Below, in pieces: positions 55,169 through 64,000 of a DNA stretch of 64,000 bases. Origin of the DNA: Winogradskyella sediminis (lineage in GTDB: Bacteria > Bacteroidota > Bacteroidia > Flavobacteriales > Flavobacteriaceae); NCBI RefSeq assembly GCF_003387355.1, contig NZ_QUNH01000002.1, positions 847,606 to 911,605 on the forward strand. Reading direction: 5' to 3'. The position numbers and the translations under genes are program-made. Position 1 is the first letter of the stretch, and every line of letters starts with the position of its first letter. The notes under the pieces were generated by a model, which saw nothing but the letters and a program-made list of their open reading frames with translations, ran no database searches and had not been told where the DNA came from.

Positions 55169-56545
55169 TTATAAGTGAATAACTTCATCATAAGCGTCAG
55201 CAACAGCTTCCATAACCGCTTCACTCATTGTTGGGTGTGGGTGTACAGCTTTTAAGACTTCGTGTCCTGTGGTTTCTAACTTACGACCTAAAACAGCTTC
55301 AGCAATCATATCGGTAACACCAGCTCCAATCATATGGCAACCTAACCATTCGCCATATTTAGCATCAAAAATTACTTTTACAAAACCTTCTTTATTTCCA
55401 CCAGCACTTGCTTTACCAGAGGCAGAGAAAGGAAACTTACCGACTTTAATATCAAGGCCTTTATCTTTTGCTTGTTGTTCTGTTAAACCTACACTTGCAA
55501 TTTCTGGTGAACAATATGTACAACCAGGAATATTTCCGTAGTCTAAAGCTTCAACATGCTGACCAGCAATTTTTTCAACACAAAGAATACCTTCCGCAGA
55601 AGCGACGTGTGCTAAAGCTTGGCCTGGTGTAATATCTCCAATAGCGTAATATCCAGGGATGTTAGTTTGATAGAAATCATTAACTAAGATTTTATCTCTA
55701 TCTACAGCAATACCAACATCTTCTAAGCCTATGTTTTCAATATTAGATTTAATACCAACTGCAGATAATACAATATCAGCTTCTAATATTTCTTCACCTT
55801 TTTTAGTTTTTACAGTAGCTTTAACGCCAGTGCCAGAGGTGTCTACAGAAGTAACTTCTGCAGAAGTCTTAATTTTTATACCAGATTTTTTAAAGCTGCG
55901 TTCTAGTTGTTTTGATACTTCGTCATCTTCAACAGGTACAATTTTGTCTAAATACTCTACTATAGTAACTTCAGTTCCTATAGAATTGTAGAAATAAGCA
56001 AACTCTACACCAATAGCACCAGAGCCTACAACAATCATCTTTTTAGGCTGCTTTTCTAAAGTCATGGCTTGTCTGTATCCAATTACTTTTTTACCATCTT
56101 GTGGTAAACTAGGCAATTCGCGAGAGCGTGCTCCAGTAGCAATAATAATATGGTCTGCAGAATATTCCGTGCCTTCAACCTCTATTTTCTTTCCAGCTTT
56201 TAATGTTCCGTAACCTTCAATAACGTCTATCTTATTCTTTTTCATTAAGAATTTTACGCCATTACTCATACCTTCTGCAACACCACGACTACGCTTTACA
56301 ATGGCATCAAAATCGTGCTCAGCTCCAGAAACTTTAAGACCATAATTTTCAGCATGCTTTAAGTATTCAAATACTTGAGCAGATTTTAAAAGGGCTTTTG
56401 TAGGAATACAACCCCAATTTAAGCACACACCACCAAGGCTTTCTTTTTCTACAACGGCAGTTTTAAATCCTAATTGTGATGCTCTAATTGCAGTTACGTA
56501 GCCACCTGGACCACTTCCTAATACTATTATATCGTATTTACTCAT
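55169..56545 (-). CDS. lpdA: Dihydrolipoyl dehydrogenase
   Basis: 458 residues. It reoxidises dihydrolipoamide in 2-oxoacid dehydrogenase complexes, passing electrons to NAD. FAD motif VLGSGPGGYVTAIRA at the start; redox disulfide C41/C46 in GGVCLNWGCIPT; NAD site VVGSGAIGVEFAYFY; C-terminal active-site His/Glu in HPHPTMSEAVMEA. Length normal. Stand-alone gene; no E1/E2 genes are nearby. Confidence 0.96.
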   Translation of the reverse strand: MSKYDIIVLGSGPGGYVTAIRASQLGFKTAVVEKESLGGVCLNWGCIPTKALLKSAQVFEYLKHAENYGLKVSGAEHDFDAIVKRSRGVAEGMSNGVKFLMKKNKIDVIEGYGTLKAGKKIEVEGTEYSADHIIIATGARSRELPSLPQDGKKVIGYRQAMTLEKQPKKMIVVGSGAIGVEFAYFYNSIGTEVTIVEYLDKIVPVEDDEVSKQLERSFKKSGIKIKTSAEVTSVDTSGTGVKATVKTKKGEEILEADIVLSAVGIKSNIENIGLEDVGIAVDRDKILVNDFYQTNIPGYYAIGDITPGQALAHVASAEGILCVEKIAGQHVEALDYGNIPGCTYCSPEIASVGLTEQQAKDKGLDIKVGKFPFSASGKASAGGNKEGFVKVIFDAKYGEWLGCHMIGAGVTDMIAEAVLGRKLETTGHEVLKAVHPHPTMSEAVMEAVADAYDEVIHL

Positions 56546-56766
56546 GAGAAAGTTTTTTTATTGAATTTTGAAAGTACGAATTTACGAAATCGAAATTGAA
56601 TATTAAATTTTTATTCCCTGATACTAGACGCTTATTTTTAATGCCTTTTAGAATGGATATAAAACGGTAGAAAATATGAAGTGAAACAGTGACGGGTTAA
56701 TGTTTGCTTATTACTTCTAGTCAAGAGATTGGCAATAGTAAGCGTAGAAAGGTGAAGTACTTTTAA

Positions 56767-57318
56767 TTATAAATCATCAGTAAAATGTTTTCGACTTTTC
56801 TGGTGTTGAAATTTACTTTTATTGTAGAGTTTTGATTGTCCCTTTGCGATAGATAAGGACTCCCAGTGTTCTCCTTTTATTAATTTGCCAATAAACACAA
56901 TCTGACCTACATGATAAGCGTAATGCATCATTTGCCTGTTAATAGCTTCAGTAACCGAATGGCCTTGATGTCTTATATAAATGGTTTTTTCTAAATCGGA
57001 TGGTTTTAAAGGAGTTATAGCTTCAAATAAGCAAATCCAACCTTTATTCCACGCTTTTAATAATTCGGCTTTAGAGCTAAAGCTATCGACAAATTCATCA
57101 TCACGTTGTCTCCACTCTTTTTCACCGTCTTCAGTTAAAAAGTTAGTCCAGCGGCTTAACATATTTCCAACAAGATGTTTTACAATAATGGCAATAGAAT
57201 TTGAATCTGCAGCAAATTCGTTTTGCAAATCTTCAAAAGAGAGTTGCTCTATGGTTTTATCTCCAAGAGATTTATAATATTTAAACTGTTTTACGGTACT
57301 TGATAAATAGCTATTCAA
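56767..57318 (-). CDS. DinB-like (DUF1572) four-helix protein
   Basis: 183 residues of the DinB/YfiT-like fold, DUF1572 type. Three His ligands for a divalent metal are in place: H48 (IVKHLVGN), H132 and H136 (MHYAYHVGQI). Members are metal-dependent thiol or small-molecule transferases, and in flavobacteria may act with bacillithiol, consistent with the YtxJ gene at the end of the window; that link is inference. Flanking gaps of about 200 nt; monocistronic. Confidence 0.85.
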   Translation of the reverse strand: MNSYLSSTVKQFKYYKSLGDKTIEQLSFEDLQNEFAADSNSIAIIVKHLVGNMLSRWTNFLTEDGEKEWRQRDDEFVDSFSSKAELLKAWNKGWICLFEAITPLKPSDLEKTIYIRHQGHSVTEAINRQMMHYAYHVGQIVFIGKLIKGEHWESLSIAKGQSKLYNKSKFQHQKSRKHFTDDL

Positions 57319-57524
57319 AATAAAAAAATATTAATGATGTTAGCGAAGTTTTGTAACGGGTTTGTAATCAGTGTTTACCCAAAATGAGAATGTAAATTTA
57401 AACATTGACTTTATAATTTAAAACCTTTAATAGTTTTAAGGCTGTAAGTTTTACCAACATTTTAAGACTTTCTTGTAAACTAAGCTCTAGTTTTACTAAT
57501 TTACTATATATAAATGAATCCCTA

Positions 57525-58310
57525 ATGAAAAATTATATTATTGTCTTTATAGCCGTTTTACTTTTTAATTGTAAAAACGAAAACTCTAACCACATGGATA
57601 CCAATGTGGCACCAGAAGTAAAAGCGCTTACTGCAAATCAAATTATAGATAAATCTATTGACGTTTCGGGTGGTGATCGTTTTAAGCAATCGAGTTTAAA
57701 ATTTGAATTTAGAGATGTGTACTATCAAGCTTTACGTAAGAATCACGAATTTTTATTAGGACGCGTATTAGTAAAGGATAACGATTCTATTTTCGATATG
57801 CTAAGCAATGTTGGGTTTGAACGTTATAAAAACGATGCCTTTGTAAAACTTGAAGATTCTATTGCGAATCTGTATGCGGCTTCAGTAAATTCTGTCCATT
57901 ATTTTTCTGTTTTACCTTATGGATTAAACGATAAAGCTGTACATAAAACCTTATTAGGAAGTGAGCAGATAAAATCTAAAGATTACTATAAAATTAAAGT
58001 CACTTTTGATGAGTTAGGTGGAGGTGAAGACCACGAAGATATCTTTGTATATTGGGTAAATAAAGATACGTTTAAAGTCGATTATTTGGCATATTCTTAT
58101 GCCGAAACGAGTGGAGTAGGTATGCGATTTAGAGAGGCTTACAATGAGCGTTATGTTACCGGATTGCGTTTTGTGGATTACAATAATTACAAAACAGAAA
58201 ACAGCTCTATTCCTCTAGAAGGCTTAGGGAAAGCTTTTGAAGCCAATAGGTTAAAATTGCTATCAAAAATAGAACTCAAAAATGTAACCGTAGAGTTAGT
58301 TGACAACTAA
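57525..58310 (+). CDS. DUF6503 family lipoprotein
   Basis: 261 residues. The short leader ends LLFNC (Cys16, lipobox-like), then a polar stretch and a globular domain starting IIDKSIDVSGGDRFKQSSLKFEFRDVYY, which fits DUF6503. That family resembles LolA-like beta-sheet lipid or lipoprotein carriers, with YKIKVTFDELGGGEDHEDIFVYWV as another conserved block. Role unknown. Its 3' end overlaps by 15 nt that of the convergent histidine phosphatase gene. Confidence 0.75.
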   Translation: MKNYIIVFIAVLLFNCKNENSNHMDTNVAPEVKALTANQIIDKSIDVSGGDRFKQSSLKFEFRDVYYQALRKNHEFLLGRVLVKDNDSIFDMLSNVGFERYKNDAFVKLEDSIANLYAASVNSVHYFSVLPYGLNDKAVHKTLLGSEQIKSKDYYKIKVTFDELGGGEDHEDIFVYWVNKDTFKVDYLAYSYAETSGVGMRFREAYNERYVTGLRFVDYNNYKTENSSIPLEGLGKAFEANRLKLLSKIELKNVTVELVDN

Positions 58311-58808
58311 TTTCTTAGCTGTTTTTCCATCTTTTGTTATTGTAACGATATATAGACCTCCGTTGAAGTTGTCTGCCATATCTTCATATTTTTTTTCTCC
58401 TAATAGTTCATTGGTGAACTTTGGTGTAGTATTGCTATGACCAACAATTAAGACTGTTTGTCCTTTTGTATTGTTTATAAAAGTTTCAACTTGTAAATTG
58501 GATGGATTATAAATTTGAATTTCTAAGTTATTGGCGTTGGCTGTTGGTAGTGCTGTTTGTTTTGTTCGGTTATAATCCGAAGAATAAACGGCGTCAAATT
58601 TTATGTCTTTAAAATATTTGGCCCAATTTTCGGCACGTTTGAGTCCTACGTCAGTTAGATTAGGGTTGTGGTTGGAAGGATCTGTCCGATCTTTTTCAGC
58701 ATGTCTTATTAAGTAATATGTAGAGCTTTCGCCATGCTTTTGATTATTCTGAACACAAGACGTGTTTACAAATAAAGATACTAAAGCAATTAGGAATAAA
58801 TTTTTCAT
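58296..58808 (-). CDS. Histidine phosphatase family lipoprotein
   Basis: 170 residues. Leader ends VNTSC (lipobox, Cys18). The phosphatase domain starts YYLIRHAEKDR with the phospho-accepting H36 in the RHG/RHA motif, then YSSDYNRTKQTA and VLIVGHSNTTP with the second catalytic His. Similar to SixA/phosphoglycerate mutase fold. A periplasmic or outer membrane lipid-anchored phosphatase. Overlaps the convergent DUF6503 gene by 15 nt. Confidence 0.85.
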   Translation of the reverse strand: MKNLFLIALVSLFVNTSCVQNNQKHGESSTYYLIRHAEKDRTDPSNHNPNLTDVGLKRAENWAKYFKDIKFDAVYSSDYNRTKQTALPTANANNLEIQIYNPSNLQVETFINNTKGQTVLIVGHSNTTPKFTNELLGEKKYEDMADNFNGGLYIVTITKDGKTAKKLVVN

Positions 58809-58903
58809 TATACATCGTATTAGATTGCAGGCTAAGATAAGATTAAAAGCAATAGACTAGAATATGGCAAAAAATAACCCAATAATAAAAAAATAGATGG
58901 TGT

Positions 58904-59602
58904 CTATGCCAGTTCTAGGGCGATCTCAATCATACTTTTAAAGGTTGTTTCACGTTCTTTGCTGGTTGTGCTTTCACCTGTAACTAAAGAGTCAGAAATG
59001 GTTAATATCGCTAAAGCATTTACATTGTGTTTCGCCGCAACAGTATAGAGTCCGGCAGCCTCCATTTCAACACAGAGTACTCCGAATTCTGACCATTTTT
59101 TATAAGCTTCTTTGGTGTCTTCGTAAAAGATATCTGAAGATAAAATGTTACCGGCTTTAATATCGATGTTTTTAGCACGAGCGGCTTCAACCGCTTTCAT
59201 AAATAAACCAAAATCTGCTGTTGGAGCATAATTAGCTCCATTAAAGCGCGACTCATTAACTCCAGAATTAGATGAAGCAGCCATAGCCAAAACCACATCT
59301 CTGATTTTAACCTCTTTTTGATACGATCCGGCACTACCCACTCTGATTAGGTTTTTTACGTCATATTCCGTAATGAGTTCGCTGGCATAAATAGAAATAC
59401 TAGGTACTCCCATACCAGTTCCCATAGTAGAGATACGTTTGCCTTGGTAAGTACCAGTATAGCCAAACATACCTCTAACTTCATTAAAACATTTGGGATC
59501 TTCAAAAAATGTTTCAGCAATCCATTTTGCTCTCAACGGATCTCCTGGTAATAAAATAGTTTCTGCGATGTCGCCTTGCTTTGCTCCGATATGTACACTC
59601 AT
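58904..59602 (-). CDS. deoD: Purine-nucleoside phosphorylase (DeoD type)
   Basis: 232 residues of the hexameric type. It splits purine nucleosides with phosphate to base and ribose or deoxyribose 1-phosphate. Signatures: [29 protein letters not shown] at the start, [17 protein letters not shown] (phosphate/ribose site), and VEMEAAGLY and ISDSLVTGE with the catalytic acidic residue. It lies 27 nt after deoC, giving a nucleoside-salvage operon: DeoD yields the pentose phosphates whose deoxyribose 5-phosphate form DeoC cleaves. Confidence 0.94.
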   Translation of the reverse strand: MSVHIGAKQGDIAETILLPGDPLRAKWIAETFFEDPKCFNEVRGMFGYTGTYQGKRISTMGTGMGVPSISIYASELITEYDVKNLIRVGSAGSYQKEVKIRDVVLAMAASSNSGVNESRFNGANYAPTADFGLFMKAVEAARAKNIDIKAGNILSSDIFYEDTKEAYKKWSEFGVLCVEMEAAGLYTVAAKHNVNALAILTISDSLVTGESTTSKERETTFKSMIEIALELA

Positions 59603-59629
59603 ACGACAAAGTTAAGCAAAGTGATTTAA

Positions 59630-60292
59630 TTAATACGCAGCATTCGATGTAAGATTATTCATCATGGCCACTCCAGAAGAGGCACCGATTCTATCGACTC
59701 CGATATCTATATATTTTTGAGCTGTTTCAGCATCTCTAATGCCGCCAGAAGCTTTTATTTTAAGTTGTTTTCTAACTGTTTTTCTCATGATTTTAACAGC
59801 TGTTAATGTCGCTCCGCTTTTTGAAAAACCGGTGGAGGTTTTAACAAAATCGGCCTTGGCATCGATACAGATTTCACAAGCTTTTACAATTTCATTTTTA
59901 GAAAGTTCACTAATTTCTAAAATGACCTTTAGTGTGGTCTTGCCAATCGCATTTTTAACATCGCTGATATCTTTGAGGACAGCAAGATAGTTCTTGCTTT
60001 TAAGTCTACCGATATTCATTACCATATCGATTTCCGTAGCACCTTGCTCTATGGCTGTTTTCGCTTCAAATATCTTAGCAGCAGTAGACATGGCTCCTAA
60101 AGGGAAGCCGACTACGGTACAAATTTTTACGTTAGAACGTTCTAACGCTTGTTTCGCTAAAACAACATTACAGCTGTTAACACATACGGAGTAAAAATCG
60201 TATTTTAAGGCTTCATCGCAAAGTCTTAAAACGTCTGCTTCGGTAGCAGAGGCACTTAATAAAGTGTGGTCTATGTATCTATTCAAATTCAT
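59630..60292 (-). CDS. deoC: Deoxyribose-phosphate aldolase
   Basis: 220 residues. It cleaves 2-deoxyribose 5-phosphate into glyceraldehyde 3-phosphate and acetaldehyde. Schiff-base lysine K151 in ADFVKTSTGF; proton-relay K180 in KIKASGGIRD; EIDMVMNIG near 88. Length is normal. First gene of the deoC-deoD operon. No mutase gene (deoB) is in the window. Confidence 0.94.
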   Translation of the reverse strand: MNLNRYIDHTLLSASATEADVLRLCDEALKYDFYSVCVNSCNVVLAKQALERSNVKICTVVGFPLGAMSTAAKIFEAKTAIEQGATEIDMVMNIGRLKSKNYLAVLKDISDVKNAIGKTTLKVILEISELSKNEIVKACEICIDAKADFVKTSTGFSKSGATLTAVKIMRKTVRKQLKIKASGGIRDAETAQKYIDIGVDRIGASSGVAMMNNLTSNAAY

Positions 60293-60663
60293 CTATTATA
60301 AGTAGGGTTTATAACATAAGTTAGCCATTGTAATTCTCTGATTATAGAGGGATTACTGAACAATAATTAAAAAGTCTTAAAGTCTTGTTGGAATTAAATA
60401 GCTCGACAAAAGTAATCATTTATCCGTTAAAAGGAATGATAAAAATGATATTTTATCATGTATTTCGTCGAATTATTGTTAATAACTTTTAAACTATTTC
60501 ATAATAAGGCCAGTAGAATTAGACTTTAACACGATTTTAATATTTCTTTAAAATTATTAGAAAAAGGAAGAGCAACACTCCTTCCAAGCGCTTGAAATTT
60601 GTGTTGCTCTTTACCAACCAATCAATGTAATGACTATTTAAAATCTAAATTGTTACAATGAGA
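60293..60663. other. Gap between deoC and clpB, holding the clpB terminator
   Basis: 371 nt without a gene, AT-rich. It contains the hairpin 60568-60611 (listed separately). The deoC promoter must lie at its left part, but I found no clear TAnnTTTG/TTG pair there. Confidence 0.5.
60568..60611 (-). terminator. Long-loop hairpin downstream of clpB
   Basis: Perfect 11-bp stem AAGAGCAACAC (60568-60578) / GTGTTGCTCTT (60601-60611) with a 22-nt loop. The loop contains the palindrome CAAGCGCTTG. On the minus strand a T5 run follows (CCTTTTTC). It lies 53 nt after the clpB stop, so the likely job is clpB transcript termination or stabilisation. Confidence 0.55.
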
Positions 60664-63270
60664 TTACATTTTTTCTGCTACTAAATCCCCTTGATTTCTG
60701 AATACTAAATGGTTATCAAACTCATCTAACAAAATAATGCTATCTGTTGTAACACGGCCAGCTAAGATTTCTTTACTCAATTGATTTAAAACATCCTTTT
60801 GTATCACACGTTTTACAGGTCTAGCTCCGTATTCTGGATTATAACCTTTATCTGCTAGATAACTTACAGCTTCTGGTGTTGCATCGAATGTAATACCTTG
60901 CTTGGCTATCATTTTTGTAATACCTTTAAGTTGTAAACCGACGATATCTATAATATTCTCTTTGGATAAAGGAGTAAACATAATGGTATCATCAATACGG
61001 TTTAAAAATTCTGGTCTCACCGATTGCTTTAATATGGCTAGAACATCTACTTTGGCCGCTTCAATTGCTGAAGGAATATCTTTTGTAGCTTCAAAACGCT
61101 CTTGTATAATTTGACTTCCCATATTGGATGTCATAATTATAATGGTGTTTTTAAAATCTGCTACTCGTCCTTTGTTATCCGTTAAACGCCCTTCATCTAA
61201 TACTTGTAAAAGAATATTGAAGGTGTCTGGATGTGCTTTTTCAATTTCGTCTAACAATACTACAGAATAAGGCTTTCTGCGTACAGCCTCCGTTAATTGT
61301 CCGCCTTCATCATAACCCACGTATCCTGGAGGTGCACCAACGAGTCTACTAACGGCGTGACGTTCTTGATATTCACTCATATCTATACGCGTCATAGCGT
61401 TTTCATCATCAAACAAATACTCGGCCAACGCTTTTGCTAACTCTGTTTTTCCAACACCAGTTGTTCCTAAGAACAAAAAGGTACCGACAGGTTTTTGTGG
61501 GTTTTGAAGTCCAGCTCTAGAGCGACGAACAGCGTCACTAACGGCTTCTATAGCTTCTTCTTGTCCTACAACGCGTTTGTGTAATTCGTCTTCAAGTTTT
61601 AGTAATTTTTCACGATCACTTTGTAACATTTTGGTCACCGGAATTCCGGTCCACTTGGCAACAACCTCAGCTATGTCTTCATAGGTGACTTCTTCTTTAA
61701 TTAAAGATGTTTCATTCTGTTCTGATAATTCTTTTTGGAATTTTTCGAGTTGCGCATTCGCTTCTTTAATTTTTCCGTATCTAATTTCAGCTACTTTACC
61801 GTAATCACCATCACGCTCAGCACGTTCTGCTTCAAGTTTAAAGTTTTCAATCTGTTCTTTTATATTTTGAACATTATCTACTACTTCTTTCTCAGATTTC
61901 CATTTGGCATTAAGTTCGTTGCGCTCCTCTTTTAGATTAGCTAATTCGGCTTTTAAACTTTTTAATTTGGTTTCATCTTTCTCACGCTTAATAGCTTCAT
62001 GTTCAATTTCTAACTGCATTATTTTTCGATCTAAAACATCTAATTCTTCAGGTTTAGAGTTGATCTCCATGCGTAATTTGGACGCAGCTTCGTCCATTAA
62101 ATCAATAGCTTTATCAGGTAGAAATCGGTTGGTGATATAGCGTTGTGATAATTCCACCGCACCAATAATAGCTTCATCCTTAATTTGTACTTTATGGTGT
62201 GCTTCATATTTTTCTTTAATTCCACGTAAAATAGAGATAGCACTTTCGGTATCTGGTTCATCTACATTTACCATTTGAAAACGACGCTCTAAAGCTTTAT
62301 CTTTTTCAAAATACTTTTGATATTCATCTAGCGTTGTGGCTCCAATGGCTCTTAATTCACCACGTGCCAAAGCAGGTTTTAAAATGTTTGCGGCATCCAT
62401 AGCTCCTTGTCCACCACCAGCACCAACCAAGGTGTGAATCTCATCAATAAAAAGTACAATATCTCCATTGCTTTCTGTGACTTCTTTAATCACAGCTTTA
62501 AGGCGTTCTTCAAATTCGCCTTTATATTTTGCTCCTGCAATTAAAGCACCCATATCTAAGGCAAAGATTTGTTTATCTTTAAGATTTTCAGGAATATCTC
62601 CATCAATAATTCTGTGTGCTAAACCTTCAGCAATGGCAGTTTTTCCGGTTCCAGGTTCGCCTACAAGAATGGGGTTGTTTTTTGTTCTACGTGATAAAAT
62701 TTGAAGTATTCTTCGTATTTCTTCATCACGTCCAATCACAGGGTCGAGTTTGCCATCTTGGGCTAATTGGTTTAAATTCTTAGCATATTTGCTTAATGAA
62801 TTATATGTCTCTTCCTGACTTTGAGATGTTACACGGTCGCCTTTTCTTAGTTCATCGATGGCTGTATTTAAACCTTTTTCGGTAACACCTTGATCTTTTA
62901 AAATTTGAGCAATTTTACTTTTAGATTTAAAAATTGCTAAGATTAAATGTTCAATAGATACGAAATCGTCATTCATTTTTTTAGCAATGATAGACGCTTC
63001 GTTAAGCGTTTTACTAGCTTCTCTTGAAAGCATAATATCTCCGCCCGACACTTTAGGGAAACTCTCGAGTTCTTTATCAACTATTTGTTGAAGTATAGTG
63101 ACGTTTACATTCAGCTTTTTAAGTAAAAATGGTAATACATTTTCGTCTACTGTAAACAGTGATTTAAAAATGTGCTCATTTTCAATTTGCTGATGACCAA
63201 AACCTTGCGCGAGCTGCTGTGCTTGCTGTATGGCTTCTTGTGATTTAATGGTATAATTATTAAAATTCAT
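60664..63270 (-). CDS. clpB: ATP-dependent disaggregase ClpB
   Basis: 868 residues. Clp N-domain (1-145), first ATPase domain (Walker [11 protein letters not shown] near 205), the middle coiled-coil domain (about 400-540, rich in Lys/Glu) that defines ClpB, then the second ATPase domain (Walker [11 protein letters not shown] near 610; DRGVxx-like [15 protein letters not shown] near the C-terminus). With DnaK it dissolves aggregates after heat stress. Length is standard. Monocistronic; 256 nt separate it from divergent ytxJ. A heat-shock promoter was not identified. Confidence 0.97.
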   Translation of the reverse strand: MNFNNYTIKSQEAIQQAQQLAQGFGHQQIENEHIFKSLFTVDENVLPFLLKKLNVNVTILQQIVDKELESFPKVSGGDIMLSREASKTLNEASIIAKKMNDDFVSIEHLILAIFKSKSKIAQILKDQGVTEKGLNTAIDELRKGDRVTSQSQEETYNSLSKYAKNLNQLAQDGKLDPVIGRDEEIRRILQILSRRTKNNPILVGEPGTGKTAIAEGLAHRIIDGDIPENLKDKQIFALDMGALIAGAKYKGEFEERLKAVIKEVTESNGDIVLFIDEIHTLVGAGGGQGAMDAANILKPALARGELRAIGATTLDEYQKYFEKDKALERRFQMVNVDEPDTESAISILRGIKEKYEAHHKVQIKDEAIIGAVELSQRYITNRFLPDKAIDLMDEAASKLRMEINSKPEELDVLDRKIMQLEIEHEAIKREKDETKLKSLKAELANLKEERNELNAKWKSEKEVVDNVQNIKEQIENFKLEAERAERDGDYGKVAEIRYGKIKEANAQLEKFQKELSEQNETSLIKEEVTYEDIAEVVAKWTGIPVTKMLQSDREKLLKLEDELHKRVVGQEEAIEAVSDAVRRSRAGLQNPQKPVGTFLFLGTTGVGKTELAKALAEYLFDDENAMTRIDMSEYQERHAVSRLVGAPPGYVGYDEGGQLTEAVRRKPYSVVLLDEIEKAHPDTFNILLQVLDEGRLTDNKGRVADFKNTIIIMTSNMGSQIIQERFEATKDIPSAIEAAKVDVLAILKQSVRPEFLNRIDDTIMFTPLSKENIIDIVGLQLKGITKMIAKQGITFDATPEAVSYLADKGYNPEYGARPVKRVIQKDVLNQLSKEILAGRVTTDSIILLDEFDNHLVFRNQGDLVAEKM

Positions 63271-63526
63271 CGTTTATGTTTTTATTGTTGATGTTGAAAA
63301 TAGATTCGTCGTCTTTAATGTTTAACTATATTCAATCCAACTTTGTTTTTAATTAAATGTTGTGTTCTAATAGATTTAGGCAATTATCTTACCAAGACTA
63401 AAATGTAAGAATTAAACGACAAAATGTCTTGTTTAAGAAGTTTTGATGTGACGTTTTGACGGTGTTGGGGTTTTTATTTTATAGTGTTGGTTTGTAAGTT
63501 TATGTATTATTAACGACTTTTAACAT

Positions 63527-63913
63527 ATGGGAATTTTTAATAAACTATTTAGTGGTTCTTCTGAACCTAAAGACGAAAAAATATTGCCTTGGCAAGAATT
63601 AAATGCTATTTCGCAATTGAACACCATTGTTGAAAAATCGAAATCTAAAACACAGCTTATCTTTAAGCACTCTACGCGCTGTGGTATCAGTCGTATGGTT
63701 ATGAATCAATTTGTGGCTTCGTACGATTTAGAATTAGATGCAGATTTATATTACTTAGACTTGCTAAGTTTTAGAGATGTTTCTAATGAAGTGGGGTATA
63801 AGTTTCAAGTGATGCATCAGTCGCCACAACTTTTAGTCATTAAGAATGGAGTAGTGGTTGCCAATGCTAGTCATGGAGGAGTTAATGATATGGATTTAGC
63901 TCAGATTGTGTAA
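63527..63913 (+). CDS. ytxJ: Bacillithiol-system redox protein YtxJ (monothiol bacilliredoxin)
   Basis: 128 residues, thioredoxin-like fold with the single active cysteine C52 in FKHSTRCGISRMV; the normal partner cysteine is absent, as in the family. LYYLDLLSFRDVSNEV and QSPQLLVIKNGVVVA (cis-Pro region) follow. Members reduce bacillithiol-mixed disulfides. It supports a bacillithiol-based thiol system in this organism. Divergent from clpB. Confidence 0.9.
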   Translation: MGIFNKLFSGSSEPKDEKILPWQELNAISQLNTIVEKSKSKTQLIFKHSTRCGISRMVMNQFVASYDLELDADLYYLDLLSFRDVSNEVGYKFQVMHQSPQLLVIKNGVVVANASHGGVNDMDLAQIV

Positions 63914-63960
63914 TTAAGCGCTTCGATTTATATTGTTTCAACCAAAGTGTTTGGGTTAAA

Positions 63961-63968
63961 TACCTTTG
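63961..63968 (+). promoter_or_regulatory. -7 element before the gene cut by the window end
   Basis: TACCTTTG (TAnnTTTG), 18 nt before the ATG at 63986. Confidence 0.45.
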
Positions 63969-63985
63969 CGTTATGTGAATACAAA

Positions 63986-64000
63986 ATGCCTTTAGAGCTG
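63986..64000 (+). CDS. First five codons of a further gene (cut by window end)
   Basis: ATG followed by codons for Pro-Leu-Glu-Leu up to the window edge, preceded by a TAnnTTTG element at a fitting distance. The product cannot be told from five residues. Other frames here close quickly, so this start is the most plausible one. Confidence 0.35.

Noticed and set aside
1-64000. tRNA or rRNA genes, insertion sequences, toxin-antitoxin or defence systems, biosynthetic clusters.
   Set aside because: None was recognised on either strand; gene content is core metabolism, cell envelope and regulation.

Overview
This window is a contiguous piece of a low-GC Bacteroidota chromosome, almost certainly from the family Flavobacteriaceae. 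Reasons seen in the sequence: promoters carry the Bacteroidota sigma element TAnnTTTG (for example before tolC, purC, rlmD, dnaN and the zapA pair). Several secreted proteins end in type IX secretion (T9SS) sorting domains, the gliding genes gldF and gldG are present, and a bacillithiol-type YtxJ redox protein occurs. The genus cannot be fixed from the sequence alone. No tRNA, rRNA, CRISPR array, prophage or intact insertion sequence was found.

Layout. 1-2.3 kb: 3' part of cydA, cydB and a small membrane gene. 2.4-4.4 kb: NAD salvage pair pncB-pncA on the minus strand. 4.5-11.4 kb: an RND efflux operon (tolC, periplasmic adaptor, RND pump, PII-like protein, DUF2892 protein). It is preceded by a candidate small RNA that shares the pump's operator/promoter design, and it carries four REP-like palindromes. 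11.5-20.9 kb: a DUF4870 protein, a LytS/LytR-type sensor pair, secreted proteins, and a leucine-rich/beta-helix T9SS cargo. 21-26.4 kb (minus): dnaN, gldG, an unknown membrane gene, gldF, an ABM protein and a SAM hydrolase-like protein. 26.5-29.2 kb: phoH, an outer membrane protein and purC. 29.2-34.5 kb (minus): a collagen-like protein with its T9SS partner, a decayed gene, DUF6048, DUF6452 and rlmD. 34.9-40 kb: rocD, small membrane genes, a Smr-domain gene, a thrombospondin-type lipoprotein and a cysteine desulfurase. 40-46.1 kb (minus): a T9SS protein, a TonB-dependent receptor and an M23 peptidase. 46.3-48.7 kb: a coiled-coil gene, zapA, a 6S RNA and rny. 48.8-51.2 kb (minus): a PAS histidine kinase and xerD. 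51.4-55.1 kb: small beta-barrel proteins, aroQ and a broken porin-family gene. 55.1-64 kb: lpdA, a DinB-like protein, a DUF6503 lipoprotein, a histidine phosphatase, deoD/deoC, clpB, ytxJ and the first codons of another gene.

Most of the window is ordinary flavobacterial core genome. The most unusual part is upstream of the efflux operon. There, two promoters have the same architecture: a 5-4-5 palindrome GTAAC-N4-GTTAC, followed by CAA, 19 nt, then TACTTTTG. The first drives a roughly 170-nt structured, non-coding transcript that ends at a strong terminator. The second drives tolC. This suggests one activator that switches on an RND pump and an undescribed sRNA together. Other points of interest are the REP-like elements inside that operon, a likely ZauP-like partner of ZapA, a 6S RNA between zapA and rny, an unknown gene wedged between gldF and gldG, and an RlmD without its iron-sulfur cysteines.
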